NCBI GenBank assembly: GCA_034509735.1
Contig: JACGWO010000001.1
Location: 29,825,966 to 29,889,965 of the forward strand
Direction of reading: 5' to 3'
Length of the DNA stretch: 64,000 nt
Source of the DNA: Sesamum alatum
Lineage: Eukaryota > Streptophyta > Magnoliopsida > Lamiales > Pedaliaceae
The stretch's first letter is position 1, and the number at the start of each line of letters is the position of its first letter. Both the position numbers and the translations under genes were made by a program. Positions 47,628 to 57,442 of this stretch are shown in pieces. The notes beneath the pieces are model-generated. The model saw only the letters and a program-made list of their open reading frames with translations. It was not told the DNA's origin and searched no databases.

Positions 47628-47891
47628 ATGGGACGCATGCATGCGTCCCAGCATGCGTCCCATCCATGTCTGCCCCTTTATCTTTCCTGAGAACCGCTGA
47701 GAAAGTCAGCGGTTCTCAGGTGTGTCAGAACCGCTGACACTGTCAGCGGTTCTGACACAGGTTTTTTAATTTTTTTTTTTAATTTAAAACTGCTGAATTT
47801 CTCAGCGGTTTTGCATAATTCTATAAAAATTTTAAAATTACGGTATTTTTGTAAATTATTATTTATTTTACAATGTTTAAATAATTTTCCC
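47628..47891 (-). repeat. Right terminal inverted repeat of the Mutator-like element
   Basis: Inverse match to 42129-42405, ending TTATTTAAA-side TTTTCCC. It holds the same CCGCTGA/TCAGCGG palindromes at about 47690-47757 with the same internal order. Confidence 0.9.
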
Positions 47892-48596
47892 ATTAATTTG
47901 ACTAGGTCAAATACTACTTTGACTAGGACTTTGACTAGGTCAAAATCCTAGTCAAATTAGTCTTCTAGAGTTGGAGTTTGAAAAGATTAAACTCCTCCTC
48001 TATAAATAGTCCTAGCCCTTCATCATTAGAGAGATGATGAAACTCCAACACACACACACATACACTACAACTCGGCTCTCTCCTCTCTCTCTCTCTCTCT
48101 CGTCCGCCCTCTCTCTCTCTCTCAAGAATATTGTTTCTTGTTCTTTTGTTCTTGGAACAATCGAACGTAGGAGGATTAATCCCGTTAACCTAATAACGTG
48201 TGATTGATCCATCCTCTCCAAAAATACTTCTTTGTTCGCTAGCACGACGTGCAAGATACGTGGGTAGATTGCGTGTTACAATTTGGAGAATCTCACATAC
48301 GCGATTTGGTGCAAATCGGGGAACAACGCGAGTACCAGTTAGAAGACGAAAACGACAATCGGTAGGTTCCGATTTAATTTTCGCCCCTCTTTTATTTTTT
48401 AATCCTATGGCGTCCATGATTCTTTTCTATGCTTTTAATTCATGAGATACACCGAACACCCGGAAATTTCAAGAGTACACCCCTTGAACGTGTTCTTTAA
48501 TTTACGTAAAGCATGTTTGAATTTTTGTTATTTAATTTTATGCCGCGCTTCCACATTTGCGCTATTTCCCGGGACGATCCACAATCTTTCACAATG

Positions 48597-49040
48597 TAGC
48601 CAACCTTTTTTATCAATGGGAATTGACATTTTTGGGGTCATTCCCAACGGCAATTGGGTAGAGAATACGTTATTATAGAAGTCAAACATTTCACTAAATG
48701 GATAGAAGCTGAAACTGTAGCAAAAATCCCTGAAGCTAAGGTTCTCAAGTTTCTTTGAAAAAGTATTGTGTGTCTCTTTGGCATACTGAGGGTTCTCATT
48801 TCAGACAATGGATCCCAATTACAAGGCAAGAAGGTCATTTACTGATGCCCAAAAATGCAACAGAACTTCACCTCTGTGGCCAATCCTCAAGCAAATAGCC
48901 AAATAGAGGTGCTAAATTGGATTATCTTCCAACATCTTAAGACAAGATTTGAAGGAGTCAAGGGTAATTTGGCCGATGAGCTTCCCTACTCCACGCCTAA
49001 TGTTTGTTCGACTTGCACAAGCTTTTTCTACTTATCTTTT
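48597..49040 (+). pseudogene. Old Tat element, integrase core piece
   Basis: After removal of element B and one CAATG copy the Tat integrase continues: EVKHFTKWIEAETVAKIPEA, KVLKFL, then SDNGSQLQGKKV, NFTSVANPQANSQIEVLN and FQHLKTRFEGVKGN. These are the D and E regions of the integrase catalytic core. A few stops and frameshifts are present. It ends at solo LTR Y3, beyond which no integrase tail is recognised. Confidence 0.85.
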
Positions 49041-51268
49041 TGTTGGAATAAGTGACTAGAAAGTCAATTATATTGGCAGTTTTGGAAACTATTCAGCAAT
49101 CTTTACTAAAAGTAATATTGTCTTGATAATTATGGTAAATATTCATCATTGGCATATGTATCTGTTGTACTTACCCATTATGTTAAATGATGCTTTAACG
49201 TCACAACAGATGCCCACATACCAATTGGAGAAACCTGTGCAATTGGGCTACACATTGGATGGCGGCTATGAAACCAACTGTTGAGGGTTGGTCTGAAAAG
49301 TTCCAAGTCGAGGACCTCGAGACTGGGCATCAAGAGTCCGATAGAGACTTGCATTAAGCGTCGCATTCATTGGATGAGTGTCGCGTTTCATCGATGACAA
49401 ACATTGGATGTCTATGCAATCTTAGTGGGTTGGTGGACTGGTTGTCAAACCGACAGAACTAACTCGTGGGGAATCCTCATATAGAAGCCTTGGAGGCTTG
49501 GTCGGTATAGCTCCGATAGTATGGGAATAGTCCTCAAACTTAAGGAACCATGGCAGTCATGTACATGTAATGGTTGTATATATCTAGGATTTGGAAAGAG
49601 GTGATCGTATCACGGACGTGTTCATCATAAGCCTTGTCCAGTGCAGTCAGAAAGTGTAGCAAGGACGATGTGTTTCAAGAAGAGGATTTATCCCTTGTCA
49701 ATATGTGATAGCGGTATCTCTTATGCACCTGGAGATTAGTTCATGCTTTCTAAATTTGTGGCCACAGTGATTAGTCGAATAGGAAATAATCTCCTATGTC
49801 GAAGCAATGAAGCGAAGAAAGTCTCGAGTACTAAGCATAGATGCCTAGTCCAAGATGGAACCGACACCCAATTCTATGCTCTAGACTAAGGCCGGGAGAT
49901 GGTAGACGGAAGGACCGTATCCATATGGAACTCGGGAGCCTAAATGTTCACACTAATATTCACCTAGTCTCTAGTGTCGTGGATCGTTGCTAGACGGCCA
50001 CCCATTGTAACGGTCTTTCCCGATTAATGGTTAGTCAGAAATGACTAATTAAATTGGATTTAATTAATCAGTTATGCTAGACACAAGCCCAAGTCTAGTT
50101 GAAGGTGAACCTAAAGAGTTACACATAAATCACCGGGAGGTAAAAGAATTAATTTGGAGTTAATTTTGAAAGATGTAAATAATTGGATTATTTACATATA
50201 GGATAATCCATTGGATGGATGCCCAAGATTAAATTAACTGGATCAATAAAATTGGGCTTATCTTAATTAATAAGTTGGATTTATCAATTAAAGAGAATTT
50301 TTGGCTTACATCTTTAATGGATTAAATGACGGTAGGCTTAATTTAGTTTGGATTTTGTTAAATTGGATTTGATAAAATCCATTGGACCTTTGTGCTCATT
50401 TTAATTTATTTAAAATGAAGCCCAATCCACTAAATTAGGGCCCAAGGGGCCGAGTTTACTTCCATATTTGAAAAGGGAAGAGCTTGACTCTTCCCACATG
50501 GCAGGGAGAGTGTTGACCGAGTTGTGCTTTTGGAAAGCAGAAAACTCGGTCAACTAGGTGCATAAGTGACCAAGTTGTGCTTTTGGAAAGCACAACTAGG
50601 CCACTAATTGTGGCTCTCCCACTTGGTATGATTTATCATACCTTGTGGGAGATGGCTTGATTGATGGAATGGAATGGGATGCATCTTATATCGGCATGTA
50701 TCTAGATGTATTTTTATTCTTTCATAACTCTAGATATAAGGCCAAACCACACACACTCTCCTTACTAGCTCACATACTACACTCGGCCGCCTCTCTCTCC
50801 CCCATACTCTCTCTTTTGCTCTCTTTGATCTAGGATCAAGTGAAGAGTAAAAGAGTTTGATAAAAGAAAATACACAAATTAATAGTGTAGTTTTATTGAA
50901 TCAAGTTCATCCAAATTGAGTTTAATTTCCTCCAGCAAGGAGATCAAAACTTTCTCTCCTCGGTGTAGTGTGGATATCATTAGAGGGCCTCTACGTTGAG
51001 ATCTAGAACATGAATAGGTTTGGAGAAAAGGAACAACGCGAGTAGTCGGTAAAAGAAAGCAACAAAGCTAACATTTACATTTACGTATTTATGTACCTTT
51101 GTTCTATGTTTCGTTATGTGCCCTATATGTTGGATTAGGATTAAAACCTACATATCTTACATCGAACGCCCGACAGAGACCGAGGGAACACCCCTTGGTC
51201 GAGCTTTATGTTTTAATAGCATTATGATTTTCACTTTTGCCGCACTCCCAGGCGATCCACTTCCTTCA
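49041..51268 (+). mobile_element. Solo Copia LTR Y3
   Basis: Family-Y LTR, TGTTGGAATAAGTGACTAG to CCACTTCCTTCA, 2228 bp. CTTTT flanks both sides (49036-49040 and 51269-51273). A TATA-like GATATAAGG lies near 50733. No internal sequence adjoins, so it is a solo LTR inserted in the old Tat element. Confidence 0.92.
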
Positions 51269-51273
51269 CTTTT

Positions 51274-52394
51274 GACTTATCTTCACAATCTTTATTGATG
51301 CGATTACAACAACCACCACAACCTCTGAAACCTTTAGCGACGACTCCATGTGCTCTGTTGTAAGCTTAGGTCATAAGTTGGAAGTGGTGGAGCAGGTATT
51401 AACCCATAGAACTCATGGACTTTAGGAACACTGAAATCCCTAGCATCAGGATACTCTTCCATATTGCCATCTTTTGTTGGGCCAGCAAGTTCATATCAAA
51501 CCTTTCCTTGAGGCTTCCCAGCTTCTGAATTAGGCGATGGACTTCTTCCAGACATTCGTGTACTCCTTGTAAGCTTTCTTGTTGACATGAATTTCGAAGA
51601 TCGGGGTTTACATAAAGTCCTCAGCCCCTTCATAAAAGCATCGAGCCTCCAACCTTTGATAATGCTCGATCCTGTAAAACCCCTTTTGGCTGGCAACTTC
51701 CCTATATTTAAAGGTCTCCAAAAGCTTTTGTCGACGCTTTGCAATTTTGTCAGCACCCTTAGCATTCTGGTCCTTCATCTTCTACAACGTGTTTGTCATC
51801 TCCCTAATGGTCTTCTCATAAGTGTTCATGTAGATGGCGAACTTCTCCTTCAGATTAGTTAACTTAGTGTTTACCAAATCGTAATCCTCCTGTAGGTCAC
51901 GAGCCCTCTTGCTCGCTACCTTTTTGGCTTCCGACCTTTGCTAAATCCTCTTACAACAGAGCTTGATTTCAAAAATTGGATGCTTGCACCAAGTGTGAAT
52001 TAAATGTGTCAACTGCATAAAGGACCTTCCTAAGTTAGAAGCATACATCCAAGCATATAACAAAAGTATGAGAGAGCATGAGATCTTATGTCAATCAAGT
52101 GCCTCGCAGCATGTTGCTCTATATGTGGCACTAAGCTTAATGACAGCTTCACCTGATCCATCAGTAGGATCATGGCTTGGTGGAGCTCAAACGGGACCCC
52201 ACTAATGATCGAGCTCACATAGAGCTATCTTCCTTAACCTTCTACCGGGAGCACAAGATCAACTCACTATTTCCTCGTGTTCTGGGGGCACAACGTCTAC
52301 CATTTGCCATAACCTCCTCATGTCACTTAGAAACTCTTCCCTACATTCAATTGTCGACAGAGCCTGCTCCACCTATAGAGTTGACATAGGGATT
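51274..52394 (-). pseudogene. Tat antisense ORF, distal (coiled-coil-like) part, decayed
   Basis: On the minus strand, broken by stops, the text includes DLQEDYDLVNTKLTNLKEKF, KMKDQNAKGADKI, FYEGAEDFM and a Gln/Lys-rich tail. This looks like the charged, coiled-coil-prone end of the extra antisense ORF known in many Tat-lineage elements (the gypsy-type transposon protein, PF04195). The better-preserved part is at 53760-54560. Assignment of this distal half is inference from position and composition. Confidence 0.45.
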
Positions 52395-53745
52395 GTTCAC
52401 GAGAACTTTAGAAAAGTGCTTTTCAGCTTCTATTTTCAAAAAAGCACTTCTGAGGTGTTTGAAATGTCAACTTCTGCTTCTGGAATCGCTACAAATAACA
52501 ATTTTAAACCAAAAGCTAGAAGCACCTTGGGGAATGCTTCTAGCAACTTTGGCTTTTTCTGTAAATAAATTCAACTTACTTTTGATCTACTTTACCCTCA
52601 TTATAATAATTTTAAGGGTAAATAGCTACCTTCTCTGGGGTTTTGCATAATTACAAATACCCCGTCATTGTTTGAAAAGTTACAAATACCCCCCTAAGGT
52701 ATGTAATCGTCTAACAAATAACCCTTTTCTATTCATTTTTATGGGTGAACTAACCAAAATGCCCTTATCACTGAATTATTTTTTATTTAATTCTTAAAAT
52801 TATTTTGGACTGTAATGCACAGGGAGAGTTTTTCTTAAGTTTTTTTTTACATAGACGAGCAATAATGCAATTTGCCTCGGCTAATTTTTCTATAATTTTA
52901 ATAAAAAATTCAACGGCAAAAGGATCAATTTCAGGCCTTTGGTTAAAACTTACAAACCTCAGGGGGTATTTGTAATTTGTAATTTGTAATTTTTCAAATA
53001 ACGAGGGGTACTTGAAATTATGCCAAACCTTAGGGGAGGTGGTTGTAATTTACCCTAATTTTAATTCAAGTTTACCTTATTTAATTTATTTTTAAAATTG
53101 CACATCTAAAGTCCATATTAAAGTTTTCACATAATTTGGATAATTTTAATACTAACAAAATGAATAGTTTCACATACTTAATATTCTAGAACTTTTTATA
53201 TTTTATTTCCTATATTGTTTGATGTTATTCCTATTATTAAAAGTATAAATCAAATTGGTATGACTAATTAATAAAAAAATATTCTTTTGGCAATAATGCA
53301 AGTTTATTTATTGTGTATGATTAACAATTACATTACTTAGTGGGAGTATTATTAATTAAACATCCGCTTTTTTATTAATGTAAATATTTTAATAAAATAT
53401 ATGGAAAACATTTGTAAAAAAATCAAAAATGAAATATACTACTTGAAATAAAATTTATTAATTTTTAAGGAAAAATAACTATTGTTGACAAAAGACAAGT
53501 GCAAATATTCAGCAAAATAGAATTTTTTTCAATATGTGGGGCAAAATGGTCTTTGATGAATTAAACTCATTTTAGAAGTGTTTTTTGTTCCAAACATGAC
53601 TCAATTTAGCTTTTATCTGTTGTTCACTTTTTTTACAAACACCACCAACTTTTGATTTGCTACAACTTCCAACATTTTGAAAAAAATTCACTTCTCTATA
53701 TGAAGAAGTTTTCCCAAACACTCTCATATAAACAAAGCTTCATTT
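52395..53745. mobile_element. Second GGGAGTGTTTG-type element, with a TIR element nested inside
   Basis: Left end text AAAAGTGCTTTTCAGCTTCT near 52413 and right end text CACCACCAACTTTTGATTTG, CCCAAACACTCTC near 53640-53727 resemble the segment at 3318-3490. It seems to split the Tat antisense ORF. The interior is AT-rich and non-coding. Borders and target duplication are uncertain. Confidence 0.4.
52615..53056. mobile_element. 442-bp terminal-inverted-repeat element (AGGGTAAAT ends)
   Basis: AGGGTAAATAGCTACCTTCT at the left pairs with the right end, which reads back AGGGTAAATTACAACCACC. Inward, the TTGCATAATTACAAATACCC run pairs with GGTACTTGAAATTATGC. AATTTTA flanks both sides (52608-52614 and 53057-53063), a 7-bp target duplication. 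Non-coding. Confidence 0.8.
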
Positions 53746-54565
53746 TTGGTACTCTACTCGACTGAGAAGCCATCATAGTTTCACCTGCAACACATAAGTT
53801 TGGTTAGAAAAGAATCATTCAACGTCATGTAACGAAGAAACAAAAGCATAAATAGTTACGCAAAGCATAAACTAGCAAACACTTCCTCCTTAAATAGTTT
53901 TTTTATACTTGTATTTATAATGGAGGAATTAATCCTCCAAGAAGTTCTCATCCTAGGTTGGATGACCATTAGGTTAGAGTTTGGACTTTGTTAAAATTTC
54001 ATCTGTCCAGGGTTGTCTTAGTTACGTCCTATGGTAGCCATAACATAGAAAAATATCTTTTCACCTACCATAAGAGGATTTTATCTCTTTGATATACCTA
54101 TACTCTCTTCGAGCATTGAGGTAGAAAGGATCAATTCCACCTATGCTTGTGTTGAGTTGGTGGAGAACATTAAAGTTATTGAAAGTCGGAGGAATGTTCC
54201 AATGAGTCATGATGATCACGAATGCCACAATAGAACCAATGAGTTAGGGGTTAACTGTATGATGCAAAGCTCAATTTGTCAAAATCTCCTCAATGACAGG
54301 ATGAAGGGGAAGATGTAGACCAACCTCAAAATCTGCTAACTAAAAGTTTCTACATATGGAAGTAAATGTATTCTATCATGGGGCAAAGAAAGAATAATTT
54401 TGTACTTATCAAGGATGTAAAAACCTAAACCTAATCGACTATAGATCATTGTATTTCGCTTTTTAAGTTAGTGGAAAAAGTCAGGCAAGACCACTCATTT
54501 GCTAAATCAACATTCTATAGGAATAAATCTATATTTTTATGCCTAAAGTCTCCTGGTCCAACATC
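53746..54565 (-). pseudogene. Tat antisense ORF (PF04195-like), proximal part, decayed
   Basis: On the minus strand in shifting frames: LHLPLHPVIEEILTN, LIGSIVAFVIIMTHWNIPPT, FNNFNVLHQLNTSIGGIDPF, YLNARREYRYIKEIKSSYGR and WKDIFLCYGY. This is the typical core of the 'putative gypsy type transposon' domain: basic-hydrophobic helices, NIPPT, then FYL..RR..R. Many Tat elements carry this ORF in antisense between integrase and 3' LTR, exactly its place here. Several stops; not functional. Confidence 0.65.
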
Positions 54566-55135
54566 CTCCTCCTCCTGATACCCCTCGGCATCATGAGGAT
54601 CATTAGGAAACAAAGGTAGAATTAGTTATGTCTCTACATTGAGGCTCGCTAAGGGTTCTCTCGTCCAAATGATCATTAGAGGTGATAAAGATACAATAGA
54701 ATGCACTGAAAAGTTTAAGGTTGTGAAGAAAAAATAAACCTGAGGAACTAGGGACTTGAAAAATATGGAGAGGAAGAAAACCCAAAGGTCTCTCTTCAAA
54801 GGGTTTGGAATGCTTGTAGAAGGCGTAAAGTCAAGCACCATTATGATCGCCATATTTATAAATGGCAGGCAGGCGGGAAAATATGTAAAGGTAATTATTA
54901 TGATTAGCGTAACCCCTGCCATTCGACGAGTGTCGAACGCCGGTTCACTAATAGTCGCAAACTTAAGTGCCAGAGTTCTCACCATTTTGAAATTCAAATC
55001 CTGCTCATGCCACACAGTCTGCAGAAAAGGCTTTGTTGTAGCTTTGTCTGACAAAGCCCGTCTTTCGATCACGATCTAGTTGCTCATTTCTCGAGTTTGA
55101 TCTTCGACAACCTCAATAAGTGAGGGGACTTTTGA
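54566..55135 (+). other. 3' untranslated part of the old Tat element with polypurine tract
   Basis: No ORF in it gives a recognisable domain; the 148-codon minus ORF at 54626-55072 may be the start of the antisense gene. GTGAGGGGA at about 55120-55128, just before the LTR, is the likely polypurine tract. Confidence 0.5.
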
Positions 55136-55594
55136 TGTGGGGGTAATCTTATGAAGGTCGTTCTTAGACCTTACCCCTAGCTCTTTATCAATCTGCGAAC
55201 AACTTTGGACCTGCACTATTCATTTAGGGTCTTTACGACCTAGCCACAATACCTCCTAAAATCCTAAAATGTACGAACCCACCATAATTGTTCAATCATT
55301 TTTGGATTTGTGGTTCACGTGGAATCGCACAATTGTGGAAAATTAATAAATAGTTGGCCCTTCACACCCCAAACACAAGTTTGGTTGCTCTGCATTTCTT
55401 ACGACCTTAAATAGTTTTCCTTACGACTTATCTAATTTAAGCATCGGAGAGCTATTACGGGCTTTCCCAGTGTGGTTCTGATGGTGTTATGTTATATAGG
55501 TCCTGTTCCAAGAAAATTTGAGACGTTCTTTGCATATTAAAGACGACATAATCATAATCTCACTTTAAAACCGTATCCCATAAAAATAGAAACA
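55136..55594 (+). repeat. 3' LTR of the old Tat element
   Basis: TGTGGGGGTAATCTTATG to about ATAGAAACA, 459 bp, homologous along its whole length to the reversed LTR at 10350-10804. The exact right border is unsure; neither ACAGT nor GTGGC beyond it equals the ACTAA flank of the other LTR. Confidence 0.8.
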
Positions 55595-56067
55595 ACAGTG
55601 GCCTATTAATCCATTCCTCTTCCTATCCAAGAGTTTGAATTAGTTGTTGAGATGAAAATAAAAGTCTTAGTCTTGGATTAGTTGTTGAGATGAAAAATGA
55701 TCTTTTTCTTTCTTCGAAAAAAGAAAGAGGCAATTCTGAAACTATTTTATGTAATTATTGATTTAAGTATTAAGTTAGCTTTTCGTATTTGTGAATTTGC
55801 TATTAATGGAGTTACAAACATAAGTATGTAGATTTATTGAAATTTAAGAATAAAAGAATTTTAGAAAGTACACGGGAATTTAGCGATACAATTGAAAACA
55901 GAGGGAATAAGGTAAGGAAAGACACAACAAAAAGGAATACAATAAAATCTAGGATAAATTATATTGACATTCGTGAGATTAGGTTTAGTTATACAAACAC
56001 TCATGCATTTTGCAAAATTAAAGTATACATATTGTAGTTTGAGTTACAAGTATATCCCTATTCAATG
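55595..56067. other. AT-rich DNA without recognised genes
   Basis: TTAGTTGTTGAGATGAAAA occurs twice in tandem (about 55632 and 55678). A 66-codon ORF at 55837-56037 has low-complexity Lys/Arg/Ile composition and no recognisable domain. Confidence 0.5.
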
Positions 56068-56540
56068 GCAATTTTTTTTTTTTTTTTTTGAGGAGAAAAA
56101 GACCATATTATTAGTCATTAGGAATATCAGCTTCAATAACTGAGAGTACTAGGTCTAGCAGATAATCTCTACAAAATCTAGACTTAGCTAGTCGAGCTAT
56201 ATAGTGAGCCACCTTATTTCCCGTCTATCCAACAAATTGTATATCGTAATAGGATAGATTCTGAAGCAAACACTTCGTGTCGCGCAAAATTGGACTCCCA
56301 TGATTCATAACAACATCAAGGGTTGTTTCAATGGGTGAACAACTGCCCAACAATCCCCTTCAATTATAACTCGTTTCTATCCATTCTGCATGGGCCAAAT
56401 GACTGTTGTCCTTGCTGCAAGGGCTTCCACATGAACAACCTCCTTCATAGTCGAGAAGAAACAAGCATTCCACTTTATGCAGTTTCCTTAGAGGCACCTC
56501 TTGCAATCACCCCAACTCCTGCGCCTTGATGTTTTTGTGA
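56068..56540 (-). mobile_element. 5'-truncated LINE tail with RNase H remnant and poly-A
   Basis: On the minus strand: GAGVGVIARGASKETA, VHVEALAART-like text, EGDCWAVVHPL and AHYIARLAKSRF-like text, which are the blocks of the RNase H (RVT_3) domain ending plant L1-type LINEs. It is followed after about 60 bp by a 19-20-base poly-A run (T run at about 56071-56090 on the + strand). Frames are broken. The truncated 5' end is about 56540; no clean target duplication seen. Confidence 0.7.
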
Positions 56541-56862
56541 GTTGGCCTTGTCAAAATTCAATCCCATCAGGTGACATAAACACCCCTTGAGATATATTAT
56601 ATCAACATCCTTCAAGGGGTGTATTTATAATCTTATAAAGGATAGGGTATACTAAAACTCCTTTTAAAGGTGTTATAAGTTTACAAAGGATAAAGCTTGC
56701 TTCTAAGGAGTGTAATTAAATATATTTTCTATTTAAATGAACTTATTAGTTAAGTTTTTTATATATTTACAATTGTTAGTGATGTCATGTCAAAGTATTA
56801 TGAAAAATATATATCATTAGCTTATAATATAAATGATTGAAAACATATTATATATATGTATG
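56541..56862. other. AT-rich DNA with a decayed TIR-like element
   Basis: AACACCCCTTGAGATATATT, CAAGGGGTGTATTTATAATC, CTCCTTTTAAAGGTG and AAGGAGTGTAATTAAAT resemble the inner runs of the elements near 3.7 and 4.4 kb. No gene. Confidence 0.35.
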
Positions 56863-57393
56863 TGATAGGGGTAGTACCCCATATATGCTGAAAAGACATA
56901 AACACCCTCAAAAGGAGGTTAAAATTGCATATGAGCCTGATGACCCGCGTACAACACAGTCAAGTCGCTACCCGCGACCCGACCCGGATATGCAACCTGA
57001 AACCCGAACAAGAAGACCCAAAATCTAGACCCTTGGTCTCCAGACATCTGAAACCTTGAGATAACGCCACGTGGACCAGGCAAGTACACGCACTTGGCTC
57101 TATAAATACTCCTGTTCCACCGCATTAATGGTAAGACATGATTGATAGCATTCGACCGATCATTCTACTTAGATCGCACTTTTGCCATCTCGAGTTTGAG
57201 CTGACTTAAGCATCGGAGGGTCTTCGCCGGGGATGATCCCGACTAGGCTCACGTTTTCTTTCTTCTCAGATACCCTTACTTTCCAGGTGACAGGTGGAGA
57301 TCGCTAACTCAGACGTCACCAAAGATCACTACCCGATATCCGGATCGGTCAAGCACATACATCATCAAGGATCGCTACCCACCACCCGGATCA
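56863..57393 (+). repeat. 5' LTR of element C
   Basis: TGATAGGGGTAGTACCCC to CACCCGGATCA, 531 bp. GGGGTAGTACCCC at its start is a palindrome. TATAAATA at 57101-57108, with CACGTG (a G-box core) at about 57068 upstream. Confidence 0.95.
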
Positions 57394-57394
57394 G

Positions 57395-57414
57395 TTGGCG
57401 CCGTCTGTGGGAAC
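57395..57414 (+). other. Primer-binding site of element C
   Basis: TTGGCGCCGTCTGTGGGAAC begins two bases after the LTR. This is the characteristic site of Tat-type elements. Confidence 0.9.
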
Positions 57415-57442
57415 ACTCTGAGAAGAGCACTTGAGATTCGAG

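Larger units (their letters stand above)
42129..47891. mobile_element. Mutator-like element, 5763 bp, with transposase and PMD genes
   Basis: Perfect 9-bp target duplication ATTAATTTG (42120-42128 and 47892-47900), the hallmark length of Mutator elements. The ends read GGAAAAATTATTTAAA and, reversed, GGGAAAATTATTTAAA. Long terminal inverted repeats extend to about 42405 on the left and 47628 on the right. Two genes converge inside: a transposase on the + strand and a plant-mobile-domain gene on the minus strand. Only a handful of inactivating changes are seen, so it inserted fairly recently into element B. Confidence 0.95.
28864..48591 (+). mobile_element. Copia element B, full length, carrying three nested insertions
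   Basis: LTR X3 (28864-30563), primer-binding site, long leader, gag-pol, polypurine tract and LTR X6 (40832-48591, interrupted) are all present on the + strand. CAATG flanks it on both sides (28859-28863 and 48592-48596). Nested in it are solo LTR X4 with X5 inside (35442-39366) and a Mutator-like element (42129-47891). Without these it is about 10.0 kb. It sits in the old Tat integrase. Internal stops and frameshifts mean it can no longer encode its own proteins. Confidence 0.93.
40832..48591 (+). repeat. Copia LTR X6 (3' LTR of element B), interrupted by the Mutator-like element
   Basis: LTR parts 40832-42128 and 47901-48591 together make about 1.99 kb, TGTTAGAATAGG to ACAATCTTTCA. The Mutator-like insertion falls in the promoter region: its target ATTAATTTG overlaps the first TTGAC core of the W-box cluster. 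TATAAATA at 48001 is beyond the insertion. Confidence 0.93.

Noticed and set aside
10350..55594. Claiming the two Tat LTRs as proven ends of one insertion
   Set aside because: Their flanks (ACTAA against ACAGT or GTGGC) do not match and they differ a lot; kept as a hypothesis only.
56055..56560. ATTCAAT as the target duplication of the LINE tail
   Set aside because: ATTCAAT occurs near both ends, but on the poly-A side it is not adjacent to the run and the right border is uncertain.
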